From Liolophura sinensis (Eukaryota > Mollusca > Polyplacophora > Chitonida > Chitonidae): a DNA stretch of 64,000 nt. The translations under genes and the position numbers were made by a program. Positions within the stretch are counted from its first letter, which is position 1. Each line of letters begins with the position of its first letter. Location of the stretch: positions 9,039,504 through 9,103,503 of the forward strand of contig NC_088298.1 in NCBI RefSeq assembly GCF_032854445.1, read 5' to 3'. This document shows positions 12,400-24,425 of this stretch, one piece after another. Under the pieces are notes generated by a model, which saw nothing but the letters and a program-made list of their open reading frames with translations, was not told where the DNA came from and ran no database searches.

Positions 12400-13550
12400 C
12401 TCCATTCAAGTCACGTGACTTGGCGACCATCTTGGATTTTGATGAAAACCTCAAAAAATCTTTTTCTCCAGAAGGGCCGATGCAACTGAGCTGAAATTTA
12501 AACTGAAAGTGTACAAAGCCTAGGTTTGTTAAGTTTGAGAACAAGAACTTTCTTGGCTGAAAATTGTACAAGCTCGCTATTGGGTGAAATTGTCATGACC
12601 TCAAATTCCATTTTTAGCTAATAATTTCTACACTTGTTCAGATGATGTCCTGCAAATAGTCCTGTCTGACACAGTTTTAGACACTGATTCTGAAAATGCA
12701 ATTTTTGCAAAACCGGATGTGACATCATCAAAACCGGAAGTGGGTATATCTGCTAAACCAATTTTACGACGTAACATCATTCCAGGGCAAGCAGACAAAT
12801 TTTACATAACCGGAAGTGATTTTCTGGAAATCGGAAATTTTCAAAATTGAAAAACTTCTAAGCTAAAGAGGCTCGACAGAAATGCGTGAAACTTAGGTGG
12901 GTGACAGACCTGGAGATGTGCTCTTACGAGTAAAGATTTGGGTGTCCTCAAGTCATGTGATGTTGTGGCCATATAAGGTTGATATGAAAATGTTTGAGAG
13001 TCATTTTCTCCAGAACACTATGTCCGATTGACTTGAAATTTAGCTCACATAACAAGCGTTCCCTGGAGACTATTTGGAAGAAAGAATGCAATGCTTATGC
13101 AAATTAGGTTTTACATGATGCAGCAGAAGTGATATCGCATGTTTTGTTTTGTTTTTTTTTGTATTTTTTGAACTTCAGTATTCTAGACATGCTGTCTGAC
13201 GTAATTTGACATCCTGGTCATGAATTTTGTCTTAATTTTTCCCTGTAAGATGTAGTTATGTAGCAAATTGCGATCAAAAATCAGAAATTTGCAATTCCCA
13301 CCCCCCCCTTCATATTTGTAGGTCTCGTGACAGAAAACTGATACAGCTGTAAAGTTCAAAATTGCTGAGTGAAAGGGACTATATATGCACTGTATGTATG
13401 CTGAAAATGTTGAGCTGTCTTAATAAATAGATTATGTACAGGGCTTCACAATTTGGGAAAGGCCAATTTACTGTATTTTGGCACATTTACAAGAACATGT
13501 TATATAATGCATATGCAATCTGTTGGTGTCTAGGATGAATGTAGAAATAT
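12400..13550. repeat. Interspersed repeat modules with CCGGAAGTGA motifs
   Basis: Recurring phrases such as TTTTCTCCAGAA, ACTTGAAATTTAGCTC and ACCGGAAGTG(A) at about 250-300 bp intervals suggest an old modular repeat. No gene seen. Confidence 0.4.
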
Positions 13551-13560
13551 TGTAAGTATG

Positions 13561-15225
13561 TCATTGTGTGGTCTCTCAGTTGTCGTGTGCTCTCTCAGTT
13601 GTCATTGTGTGGTCTCTCAGTTGGCATTGTGTGGTCTCAGTTGTCATTGTGTGGTCTCTCAGTTACCATAGTGTTGTCTCTCAGTTATCATTGTGTGGTC
13701 TCTCAATTGTCATTGTGTGGTCTCTCAGTTACCATAGTGTGGTCTCTCAGTTACCATAGTGTGGTCTCTCAGTTGTCATTGTGTGGTCTCTCAGTTACCA
13801 TTGTGTGGTCTCTCAGTTGTCATTGTGGGATCTATGAGTTGTCATTATGTGGTCTCTCAGTTGTCATAGTGTGGTCTCTCAGTTACCATAGTGTGGTCTC
13901 TCAGTTACCATAGTGTGGTCTCCCCATTGTCATAGTGTGGTCTCTCAGTTACCATAGTGTGGTCTCTCAGTTACCATAGTGTGGTCTCTCAGTTGTCATT
14001 GTGTGCTCTCTCAGTTACCATAGTGTGGTCTCTCAGTTACCATAGTGTGGTCTCTCAGTTACCATAGTGTGGTCTCTCAGTTGTCATAGTGTGGTCTTTC
14101 AGTTGTCATTGTGTGTTTTCTCATTTACCATAGTATGGTCTCTCAGTTGTCATTGTGTGGTCTCTCAGTTACCATAATGTGGTCTCTCAGTTGTCATTGT
14201 GTGGTCTCTCAGTTACCATAATGTGGTCTCTCAGTTGTCATTGTGTGATCTCTCAGTTACCATAGTATGGTCTCTCAGTTGTCATTGTGTGGTCTCTCAG
14301 TTACCATTGTGGGATCTCACAATTGTCATTGTGTGGTCTCTCAGTTGTCATTGTGTGGTCTCTCAGTTGTCATTGTGTGTTTTCTCATTTACCATAGTAT
14401 GGTCTCTCAGTTGTCATTGTGTGGTCTCTCAGTTACCATAATGTGGTCTCTCAGTTGTCATTGTGTGATCTCTCAGTTACCATAGTATGGTCTCTCAGTT
14501 GTCATTGTGTGGTCTCTCAGTTACCATTGTGGGATCTCACAATTGTCATTGTGTGGTCTCACAGTTGTCATTGTGTGGTCTCTCAGTTGTCATTGTGTGG
14601 TCTCTCAGTTGTCATAGTGTGGTCTCTCAGTTGTCATAGTGTGGTCTCACCGTTGTCATTGCATTGTTTCCCAGTTGTCATGGTGTGGTCTCTCAGTTGT
14701 GATAGTGTGGTCTCTCAGTTGTGATAGTGTTTTCTCTCAGTTGTCATAGTGTGGTCTCTCAGTTGTCTTTGTGTGGTTTCCCAATTGTCATGGTGTGGTC
14801 TCTCAGTTGTCATTGCATGGTCTCTCAGTTGTCATTGTGTGGTCTCCCAATTGTCATTATGTGGTCTCTCAGTTGCCATTGTGTGTTCTCCCAATTGTCA
14901 TTGTGTTGTCTGTCAGTTGTCATTATGTGGTCTCTCAGTTGTCATTGTGTGGTCTCTCTGTTGTCATTGTGTGGTCTCTCAGTTGTCATTGTGTGGTCTC
15001 CCAATTGTCATTGTGTGATCTCTCAGTTGTCATAGTGTGGTCCCTCAGTTGTCATAGTGTGGTCTCTCAGCTGTCATTGTGTGGTCTCTCAGTTGTCATT
15101 GTGTGGTCTCTCAGTTGTCATTGTGTGGTCTCTCATTTGTCATTGTGTGGTCTCCCAGTTGCCATTGTGTGGTCTCTCAGTTATCATTGTGTGGTCTCTC
15201 ATTTGTCATTGTGTGGTCTTTCAGG
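13561..15225 (+). repeat. 22-bp minisatellite, about 75 copies
   Basis: Unit TCTCTCAGTTGTCATTGTGTGG with a common variant in which GTTGTCATTG becomes GTTACCATAG. Because three units make 66 bp, reading frames stay open for long stretches, but the peptides (MWSLSCHCVVSQL-type) are artefacts of the repeat. Confidence 0.97.
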
Positions 15226-15281
15226 TTAAACGCCTTGTTGCATACTGTAATCAGCATGGCTGTCTGTCCATCTTCCTGTCA

Positions 15282-15538
15282 GGGGCCTCCGTGGCTCAGT
15301 CGGTTAAAGCGCTAGCGCAGCGTAATGACCCAGGAGTCTCTCACCAATGCGGTCGCTGTGAGTTCAAGTCCAGCTCATGCTGGCGGCCGTACGTGAGAAG
15401 GTCTGTCAGCAACCTGCGGATGGGTCGTGGGTTTCCCCCGGTTTCCACCCACCATAATGCTGACCGCCGTCGTATGAGTGAAATATTCTTGAGTACGGCG
15501 TAAAACACCAATCAAAAAAAAAAAAAAAAAAAAAAAAA
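15282..15538 (+). mobile_element. SINE-A, near-full-length young copy
   Basis: tRNA-like head GTGGCTCAGTCGGTTAAAGC, body, and a pure poly-A tail of about 25 instead of AAATA repeats. Flanked by the 12-bp duplication ATCTTCCTGTCA at 15270..15281 and 15539..15550, so probably recent. It sits just after the 22-bp array. Confidence 0.93.
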
Positions 15539-15664
15539 ATCTTCCTGTCATGTTCCATGTTACTCTTCTAAAGCGCTGCACCAATATTTATAAAAACTTC
15601 AATACATCTGCATCATGCATAATTTTCACGTCATTTGCATAGAGGTTGAAAAATGTTATGTCTC

Positions 15665-15997
15665 TCAACATCCAGCATGCTTTGCCGTAAATGTTTTGTA
15701 TACATCTTTCCTGTCAACTAAACGTGCTAATCGGCTTATGTCATACCCCAAGAGTTGGCATCTGTTGTCAGCTGAGTATTGGCTCATCCAATAATAGGAT
15801 TGCGGTGGCCACCCACAGTACACAGATAGCCAGTCTCGTGTAGCGATGTATATCGAATACTGCCCCAGCCAGCTAGTGGTTGAACTCACAGGGTCTCTTA
15901 CTACCATAGCACAGCCATTCACAGCATTACAATATCCACCCATAGTGCACGGATTGATAAATTCAGTTTGAGATTTACATATAAAGACCACTTCTCG
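15665..15997 (-). CDS. Unassigned Cys/Tyr-rich reading frame, possible terminal exon
   Basis: About 110 codons open to a TGA, with protein-like composition (NPCTMGGYCNAVNGC, SVYCGWPPQSYYWMSQYS). No methionine at its start, so it would have to be a last exon, but no strong acceptor with a pyrimidine tract precedes it. Family not recognised. A second frame of similar flavour lies at 17303..17563 on the same strand (YWGKYLSISGLQPKGYW); I could not align the two. Confidence 0.2.
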   Translation of the reverse strand, partial: REVVFICKSQTEFINPCTMGGYCNAVNGCAMVVRDPVSSTTSWLGQYSIYIATRDWLSVYCGWPPQSYYWMSQYSADNRCQLLGYDISRLARLVDRKDVYKTFTAKHAGC

Positions 15998-16045
15998 CAC
16001 TTACATCTCTTACCACTGCAACAATTTACAATTTTATAACATGTA

Positions 16046-16139
16046 TAGCCTGGTTTCCTCCCACCATAATGCTAGCTGCCGTTGTGTAAGTGAAATATTC
16101 TTGAGTACAGCGTAAAACACCAATCAAATAAATAAATAA
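16046..16139 (+). mobile_element. SINE-A tail fragment
   Basis: CCACCATAATGCTAGCTGCC through AACACCAATCAAATAAATA. Confidence 0.85.
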
Positions 16140-16740
16140 AGATAACATGTATGTCCCTGCTGTGCAATGTTTATGTATATATTAAACAGTCATATTTATT
16201 ACACTACGTCATAAGTTTGGCTTTTCTTGTGGATTTAATTGCGGTGTCTTAATGCGATCTAATGTATGAATAATATCTGTATGTGACAGTGTTGTTCTGC
16301 TTTATTTTGGTTTAGATGGCAGTATTTGAACATATCTCACTTAACACTATACAGTTTTATGAACTGCTCAATCAGGACAGCTACATGTTTTCACTGACTG
16401 GCCTGTTTTTATTAATCACATTCTTCAAATCAGCAACATATGTTAATTTTGATTTGTCATTCTGTCTGCTCACCCAGCACTGTCCACCTGTCTGTCACAC
16501 AGGTCTCATTGTCTCATTCTCATAAAATTTGATTTGCATGTGTTCATTTTGTGTAACCTCACATCAAGTTTAAAATCCAGCTTACTCCATGAATAATTGC
16601 TGCATATTTAGTGTGTTGTGTTAATCTTAATTTGCCATAAATATGGCCTTGAAGAGTGCATTACTTTTCAACTTCATGCATATTATTGATTCTGTTAACT
16701 TTATTCTTAATGTTATATTCGTATCTTTGAAGGTCAGCCA

Positions 16741-16858
16741 TCAAGCTGTAGATGGTCGTGAGTTTTCCCCAAGCTTTGCCGGTTTAATACTGGCTGCCAT
16801 CATGTAAGTCAAATATTTTTGAGTACTGTATTAAACTCCACTTATATAAATAAATTAT
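16741..16858 (+). mobile_element. SINE-A, old degenerate tail-side copy
   Basis: Diverged GATGGTCGTGAGTTTTCCCC, CTGGCTGCCATCATG and TTGAGTACTG blocks in SINE-A order. Confidence 0.65.
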
Positions 16859-16859
16859 G

Positions 16860-18110
16860 GTAATGTTATAAATGTTCTTTAAAGTCACATCTACTTGCTT
16901 CTTTAAAACCTTTAATGTAGTCAAAAGGTTTTTCCCCTCTCTCATTTGACAACACATGGGTTTTCTCCAGTTTACTCTACCTGTAAAAGTTACTGCCATC
17001 ATATCAGTATGTCAGAAAGCAAGAGTTAAGTTAGTAAAGAAATAAATACGCACGGTAAAAAAAAAGTAAACATAATAAAAGCTACAGAATACACAAATAA
17101 TAATAAATCATGCTCATTTCAGTTCATTTCATTCATTTTCGTTTCTTTTATTGTAGTAGCTGTCATTACAGGTTGAATTACAAATATTCATGAATTTCAT
17201 CATATTTGGCCACTGTCCTAGCAGGTTAGTTTTATTAATTCCATTCATATAATTTGCCCCTAAAGGGTACATTTATCGTACATATACCTCACCCATCCAA
17301 GCTTACTCAACAAAGCTCTGTGAGTGTAGATATTGTAAATACTTCAGGGTTCTGGTAATCACCAAAGGTTGTGTGCACAACACCCAGACAGGGGAATGAG
17401 TAGATTCAGCATAGTATCTACAGTATAAATAACGTTTACAAGAAGTAACTGTCCAGTAGCCTTTAGGTTGAAGGCCACTTATACTCAGATACTTGCCCCA
17501 GTACTGATAAACATAGTGTGAGTCAAAACATAGCATCCAATGACAGGAATATTTCAAGTCCACATTTCATGCACACCAGTTACTTTAATGAGCAATTTTT
17601 TAAAAATCTTTATCAATTGAGGGGACATATTCCCTTTTTTTCCTATTTTCTCATTGTATTCTTCTTTTGTTTTCTTTAATCTACCATACTTACAATTGTA
17701 GTTGACAAACAAATTTGAAGGTTTATTATACTTTCTTTGCTCCAGTCTGTGTCAGCTACCAGTGTATCAACCCTTCATATGCCTAGTTTCAAAAGATCCA
17801 TTTTCAGTTATTTTTTATTGTATTTTTTCCACTTCTGGTAAAATAAAACTGCCAGCTTCTGATGACCTGTAATCAGCATCTCAAAATTCATCAGATAGCG
17901 TAGTTGTATGTAATATTATCTAATAACGGGTTGCAGAAATCCTAAAAATATTTTCACATTTTCACAAATTTTAGCGACATAAATGGACTAGTATGCTATT
18001 AAAGGTTTTACACTAAATTCAAGATGGCCAACAAGTCACATTACCCAATTTGCTCATACACACATTGCATGTTTTTTTGTTTCCAAATAGCATCAACTGA
18101 TGGAATGTTA
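16860..18110. other. Intergenic, no supported gene
   Basis: Contains the unassigned minus-strand frame 17303..17563. Rest is AT-rich. Confidence 0.35.
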
Positions 18111-18112
18111 CC

Positions 18113-18148
18113 TTTATTTATTTCATTGGTGTTTTACGCCATACTGGG
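18113..18148 (-). mobile_element. SINE-A tail scrap
   Basis: TTATTTATTTCATTGGTGTT then TTACGCCATACT. Confidence 0.6.
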
Positions 18149-18600
18149 GTGTTACATGTGCTAAATATAGGAGTATAAGGAGATATACCCACTTCTGGTT
18201 TCAGTGATGTCACTTCAGGTTATATATTTGCATATTTACAATCATTGTCCAAAACTGCAACACATAGAACAGTTTTGCAGAAAGTACAATTTGTCAAATT
18301 GCCAAAACTAAATCAGACAGTGTAGAAACTATGGCACAAAGGCGGCACAAAAGGCAAAACTGTCCAGTGTGGCAAAATAGTTACAACAAAGAGCGTTAGT
18401 TTATCTACATGCTTACCAATTTTTAGCCTCACCGTAGCAATGGTTCCTGGTTGTGTGACTTTTAAGAATGAGAAACACAGCAGTTTTTGAGTGTTAGCTG
18501 CTATTCTCTGGGCATCGCAGAAAGAAAATGAAATGATATTCAAGTTCATCAGGCAAAACTTCATCTAATTGTATACAGGTCATTTTTGACATCACAGAAC

Positions 18601-18722
18601 TGATTTATTTATTTTGTGTATTTGATTGGTGTTTTATGCCGTGCTCAGGAATATTTCACTTATATGACGTCAGTCAGTATTGTGATGGGAGGAAACCGGA
18701 CTGAAGGAAACCACAACCTTCT
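18601..18722 (-). mobile_element. SINE-A, 5'-truncated
   Basis: TTGATTGGTGTTTTATGCCG through GGGAGGAAACCGG. Confidence 0.8.
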
Positions 18723-19530
18723 CTTACTTTAAGAGGAATACCACATTCCAGTTGTAGATGTTACCAAAAAGTATACTTTTTGTGAATCAAAGCAGTCATG
18801 TTTTCTTAATTTCTCCTGATTATGGGTATTAATTCAATGAGGGGCATTACCTGCGGTATAGACATACTTTGGATTCTTTCAACACCAAGTGCACAGCACG
18901 TGTTCAAATTGTCATTCTGGTTTGCACAAACAACAGTTTGCATTCGGTGTGTATGGAACACATATGCGTGTATGATTTTCCTTGTGAAGTACTAGTATTT
19001 GATTTGCCTGATGAAAAATCTTTTCTTCATGCAGCTCTGCCAAATATATATTTTCTCATTAACATTTGTTATATTTATTTGCAGATTGACAACTCCATTT
19101 TCTGAAGTGGTGGAACAGTTTACACTGTCATCATTGTCTTCATGTTAACAGCAGGAAGATCCATTTTGGGCTCCATACAACATGGAACTTCAAGCAAAAT
19201 GCTCGCCGTCAATCCAAGACCTCATACAGAAATGCATCATACACCTTTCACAGACTTAAATGTACTGTGTGCATGATAGTACGAGCTCATCAATGCAGAA
19301 ATGGCAAAGCTCTTGCACGCTTGTTAAAATGTAGGCAGAAAGAGATAATATTTAAATTGTGTAATATGTATTACATAGAGGTTAATGACGTAAAATTTTA
19401 CCCCCAAAAGTTTATTTTTAGAGGAAAATAAATGTTGTCAGATATTACTTTTGGTGCGATAACTTACGTATTCCTTTAGGATATTGTCCTACCTTCCAAA
19501 CAATCCCCAAAACACCCTTCTAACATTAAT
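18723..19530. other. Intergenic, no gene seen
   Basis: No supported exon; the open frames are short and lack splice context. Confidence 0.35.
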
Positions 19531-19534
19531 AGAA

Positions 19535-19812
19535 CTCTCAGAATAAGGCACAATTTTTGTGATGGCCCAAATTTTAGGTCACAGTCGAGTCTCTTGGCGT
19601 TCAGCATGAAGGGGATAGTGCAACGACTGGTTGACCCGTATCAGTATAATGGCTCGGGCGGGGCGGCTTATTTGTTTCAGGTAAGTCATCTCAGTGAAGC
19701 ACCACTAGATAAAAGAGCGTTGAAAATGCGTCCTGCACTCTAAGGATTCCTTCATGGTCATATGACTGAAAAATTGTTACATAGGACGTTAAAGCTCAAG
19801 CACTCACTCACT
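19535..19812 (+). mobile_element. SINE-B2 copy
   Basis: TCTTGGCGTTCAGCATGAAG, ATCAGTATAATGGCTCGGGC, CATATGACTGAAAAATTGTT and final CACTCACTCAC match the copies at 38933..39250 (reverse) and 52977..53232. Confidence 0.8.
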
Positions 19813-19960
19813 TCGTTAACGCGTCAGTTTGACGTAGCCTGTTTGTTCCCTAGCTTTCAGACGCTTGTTAAGTGTCGAGTCAGTGCCATAGCTGTAGAAT
19901 GCACTTGTGCTACAGTTAGGTCATATGTATGGTATATATGGTATATTGATTTATTTATTA

Positions 19961-20070
19961 TGATTGGTCAGTTATATATAGCACCTGCCCTACGATTGGT
20001 CAGTTATATATAGCACCTGCCCTATTGTTCGTCAGTAATATATAGCACCTGCCCATCTATTGGTCATTTA
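19961..20070 (+). repeat. 32-bp tandem repeat, about 3.5 copies
   Basis: GATTGGTCAGTTATATATAG plus CACCTGCCCTAC repeated with increasing divergence. Confidence 0.9.
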
Positions 20071-20315
20071 GCTGGGGGGAGTGTCATTGTGAATTATGAT
20101 AATAAATTATGATAATGATTATTTAAAAATAGAAATATGATCAAAATTCAGGTTGTTAGCTGACACCAAATGCTATAGTGCAAATATATTTATTAAAAAT
20201 GTGTCATCCTCATTTATAACATTAATATTACACAGATAACATAGTTGGTCCCAAATAACCACCATACAAAATTATTTTGTCTTTGTCTCTTCACAGAAAA
20301 ATAAAAAAAAGTATT

Positions 20316-20482
20316 GATTGATTTATTTTATTGATGTTTTAACCGTACTCAAGAATATTTCAGTTACTCAACGGCAGTCAGCATTATGGTGGGAGGAAGC
20401 CATGCAGGGCCTGGATGAAACCTACGACCATCCGCAGATTGCTAGAAGACCTTCCCACGTACGACCAGAGAGGAAGCCAGCA
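20316..20482 (-). mobile_element. SINE-A, 5'-truncated
   Basis: Tail, body and CCGCAGATTGCTAGAAGACC region in reverse; head missing. Confidence 0.8.
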
Positions 20483-21300
20483 CAAAATATTGAAGAACTC
20501 ATTTACAACGAACTTTTTCATCAGAACTATGTCATTTTTATGTTTTCTCACCTTTTTATTACTTCTTGATTGTCGTAAAATCGCTGTAAGTGAAAAAATT
20601 TTTGGGGGTGTGTTGGTGGAGGGGGGGGGGAGATAAATAAATCGACGAGGTCTACGCAAACTGAATGACTATACTGACCATATTTCTGTCACTCAGGTCC
20701 CATGAAACAATTCATGAGAGCTGGGAAATGTAAAAATTGTGTGCCCAAGGGCAGGACAGAGCACAAACACATCTTACAATTAACTGAGCCTTGCCCTGGG
20801 GCCTGAGGCTCCATAGAATCAACATCTTCTGGGTCATGACTGAACACTTTTTAGAGGGTACATAAAGTTAAGAATAATGTGTGCCTCAAATAGAAAGCAA
20901 CAGAGAACTTCCAGAAATACTTTCAAGTAATTTTTTTCTACATTTTCTTTTATTATCAAGAAATTAAACAAAAGCAATTGAAAATTTTCTGAACGAGGTT
21001 GATTTTTTGAGTGTATTTTTCAAAACCTTTTTTTAAAAATTCTAGCAGCTAAAACTCCATTAAAACTGAATTTAAAATGATCCAAGGTTGTTATTCAGAG
21101 TTGATTTCACAGATATTAACTGTTTTTAAAATACCATTTCAGTTCCAGTAAACAAATAGGGGAAATTTTATGAAGAAAGTGATGTAACATCAGGTTCCTT
21201 AATGGGTTCATATTTGAAATTAAATATACATTTTGAAAAAGCTTTTGCTCTGTACACTGAATAGCACTGACGTCATATTGTTTTCCTATTAAGTCTTTTG
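20483..21300. other. Intergenic, no gene seen
   Basis: AT-rich, no convincing exon. A poly-G run occurs near 20621..20630. Confidence 0.35.
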
Positions 21301-21304
21301 TTTG

Positions 21305-21540
21305 TTGTTTTATTTCAGGCTCAAGAATATTTCTCTTGTATGACGTTGGCCAGTTGGCCAGCATTATGGTGGAAGGAAACCGGACAGAGCCCAGTGGAAA
21401 ACCCACGACCATCCGCGGGTTGCGAATAAACTTTCCCATGTATGATCACAGATGAAGCCAACGTGAGCTGGACTTGAACTCACAGCTACTAAGGCTGCTG
21501 AGAGACTCCTGTGTCACTGTGCTGCACTAGCACACCCATC
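21305..21540 (-). mobile_element. SINE-A, nearly complete but diverged
   Basis: Tail to tRNA-like head (CTGAGAGACTCCTGTGTCAC near 21500) in reverse orientation. Confidence 0.8.
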
Positions 21541-22245
21541 ACTACCATACAGGACCCTGCTAACTTTTAAAGTTATGTTGAAATCAACAGGAACAATGCA
21601 TGCAGTGAGAAAGAGAAACTCAAGACAGTGGTAGTCATTATGACATGATTGTTATTTTCGTTTATTTTCTTTTCTTTTTTTTTTTTTTTTGGCTTTATAA
21701 TTTTGATACAAAGATATCTAAACGAAGCTTCATATTTTACCAGGACATAATCCTTTAACAATAATATTCACAAAGAAACCGGGTACCATAAGAAACATTC
21801 ATTTATTTATTAGATAAATGATATAATATCTGGATTTCATCACAGCTACAGAAAAGTTTGAATACCTTATTTTTTTAAATATAACATTAAATTTCTTTCT
21901 TTGGATACTTAATATGGATCACAGCCATCACTTCCACTTGTGGGAAGGAATGTGGAGCAGGCACTACAGCCTGGCACTATGAACAAGCTCCCAGACATGA
22001 ACTTAACAGTTCAGTTACAGCTCTTATTGTTACATTTTCTCCCATTAACAGCAAACACGAATACAGACATTTGTCAAAACATCCCTTGCATGACCCAAGG
22101 TTATAACATAACATGGCACAATATTGCATGACTCAAGGTTATAACATGGCACAATATTGTAGTCCAGCTCCTGAACCCTGGTTACCTCCCCTGTTCCAAC
22201 AACATAGGTGTCAATATGGTTCAGTGTTTGGGCTAAGCAATATGG

Positions 22246-22476
22246 ACCCCACCTAGTCCCATTATACTGACACCGGGCCAACCTGTCCTGTTCCCTTGCT
22301 CTAACCTCTCAGTGTTAAACACCACGAGAGGCAGCAACAAGTACCATTTTTGAAGTCTCTGGTAGATCCAGGTTAGATCCTGAACTGCTGCCTCTCGTGG
22401 TGTTTAGCACTGAGAGGTTAGAGCAAGGGAACAGGACAGGTTGGCCCGGTGTCAGAATAATGGGACTAGGTGGGGT
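22246..22476. repeat. SINE-B1 head-to-head inverted repeat (hairpin)
   Basis: Arms 22246..22336 and 22386..22476 are 91 bp each, complementary apart from two mismatches by eye, around a 49-bp loop. Both arms carry SINE-B1 body (CACCGGGCCAACCTGTCCTG and its complement). Flanking SINE-B1 material continues outward to about 22140 and 22620. Confidence 0.9.
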
Positions 22477-22929
22477 GTCATGCCTGCTGTCTTCAGCATA
22501 CTTCAGTGGCAGCATGGACTCGTCCTACATAAAGAAGACACAGTATACGTACACACGCCTAATGACTGCTTGTCATCAAATGACTGAAAGATTGATAAGT
22601 GTGACGTTCAACTATTTAATGCACCTGTTAAGGGTCAAAGTTTATACAGGAAGTAATAATGTGATGGACCACAGTGCTTCATTAATATATTTGTAATTAG
22701 GTGAATAACAGTTCACCTGTTCCTTCTTTGTTACTCAGTCGTGTATGATGTAAGTGTAGGTCATTTAAGCCCGGATGTTACCAGTCTGAAAATTAGTGCT
22801 TGATAAACCTTGTAACTGAAAACATATACATACATATATCTACCTACAGATCTGATACTTGATCTAATATACCTGAACAACCCTGTATGGGTTATCTCAA
22901 TTATCAGCCAACACAGCTTGCCCAGCATT

Positions 22930-23084
22930 TTTTTTTTTTATTGCCGTACTCAAGAATATTTCACTTATACGACGGCGGTCAGCATTATGGTGGGTGGAAA
23001 CCGGGCAGAACCCGGGGGAAACCCACGACCATCCGCAGGTTGCTGCAGACCTTCCCACGTACGGCCGGAGAGGAAGCCAGCATC
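22930..23084 (-). mobile_element. SINE-A, 5'-truncated copy with target-site duplication
   Basis: 155 bp, flanked by GCCCAGCATT at 22920..22929 and 23085..23094. The body is close to the consensus of other copies, so it looks fairly young. Confidence 0.85.
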
Positions 23085-23164
23085 GCCCAGCATTAAATAC
23101 GCCTTTACGCGCATGCATCGCTATCTATGTTCGTCTTACATCACTGCCCATACTTGCAAATTTT

Positions 23165-23390
23165 GTACAGAAACCTTGCAGGTCATCACAGGAAGTGATG
23201 TCAGAAAAAGCCAACAATCCTTCTCAACCTTTGTTTCTGAAAATATCTTCCACACATGCATTCTCTTTATCTGAAATATCACCGACATGATTCTAACATA
23301 AAATCTGAAACAATTTTGTGGTGAGTGCTGATTAAATAGTTCCGTGTAAGGACACACGTGGTGAGACTAAGCCTAAACAACCCTACGTGC
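23165..23390 (+). repeat. Unnamed interspersed repeat, copy 1
   Basis: Shares GAAGTGATGTCAGAAAA, ACATGCATTCTCTTTAT and TAGTTCCGTGTAAGGACACA with pieces at 29955..30070, 30960..31090 and 35605..35735. Confidence 0.55.
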
Positions 23391-24257
23391 GTCTCTCCAA
23401 CTCCAAACTTGCATAGTGGTGGTGTTGCCCTTCCTATGGTCTGGCGCAATGGAGGGCTGTAACGCAGACGAAACGAGACAAATTATTTAGATGGCATAGA
23501 ACTTTTAATGGAAGATGGCGGACAACCAGTCTCATCCTCCCGATCAACCAATCAGAACAATCGTTTCACTCAGCGTCAACGCACATGTTGGGGATCCCCT
23601 CCTGCGTAAGACCTAAGAGTTATGTCCCTTAGAACAACATTGCTAATTACCTACGATCGCTATAAAGCGAGCGTAGAGAACGGAACATGGGCTGTAAGAA
23701 GAATACCAGCGTTACTGCTGCAATTCATACTCTTCACATTTTTTTTTTTCATGCCATTTTTCACTTGCACCATAGTGCGTTTGGTCCACATAAACTGGCA
23801 CTTTTCCACGTGTGACCTACATCATTTATAGCTGGAGGTGGCCTTTATCAAACTTCATGCCAGACAACATGGAAGAGCACGGTGAACTGCTTATTGCTAC
23901 CTAGACCAGTTGAACAATTATCGCATGAAATTCGAGAAAATTCCCCATCCATAAGAATATAATGGAAAACCCATGTGTCATGTCCTTCAAGCAGTTGAAG
24001 GGCAACCACCCAAGTCATTCAGCAACAACTCACTCCAATTTGTACCATGAACTCGCTCAATCGCCTACATGCAACAGTTCCAGGTCAAGTGAATGAGACG
24101 CAAAGACCGAGGAGAGTCCGTTATCGGCACAGTGTGTCCAGTTGTAATATCAAATGATTCGTCAAACTGCTCAGTTCAGAATGCTATAGTCCAAATGTTC
24201 AGTCTAGAACTTGACAGTTCATGTGCTCTGTCTAGATTTCAATAGTTCAAGTACTCT
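23391..24257. other. Intergenic, no gene seen
   Basis: Somewhat higher GC than its surroundings, but no exon with both splice sites and protein-like composition. Confidence 0.35.
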
Positions 24258-24425
24258 GCTAGCACTGTGGTGGGGTAGACCTTGACCATCCACAGGCTGC
24301 TGCCAGACCTTCCCATGTAAGATCGGAGAGGAATCGAGAATGGGATGGACTTGGTTCATGATGACCGCACTAGTGACCGGTTTCTTGAGTCACTGTGTTG
24401 CGCAAGCAGATTAGCCAATCGGCCA
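24258..24425 (-). mobile_element. SINE-A, degenerate, tail missing
   Basis: GACCATCCACAGGCTGCTGC, CTTCCCATGTAAGATCGGAG and a decayed head region. Confidence 0.65.

Noticed and set aside
13561-15225. Many overlapping reading frames of 60-150 codons
   Set aside because: They are the 22-bp minisatellite read in three frames; composition is set by the repeat.
13561-15225. CRISPR-like spacing
   Set aside because: Units are contiguous with no unique spacers, and the genome is animal.
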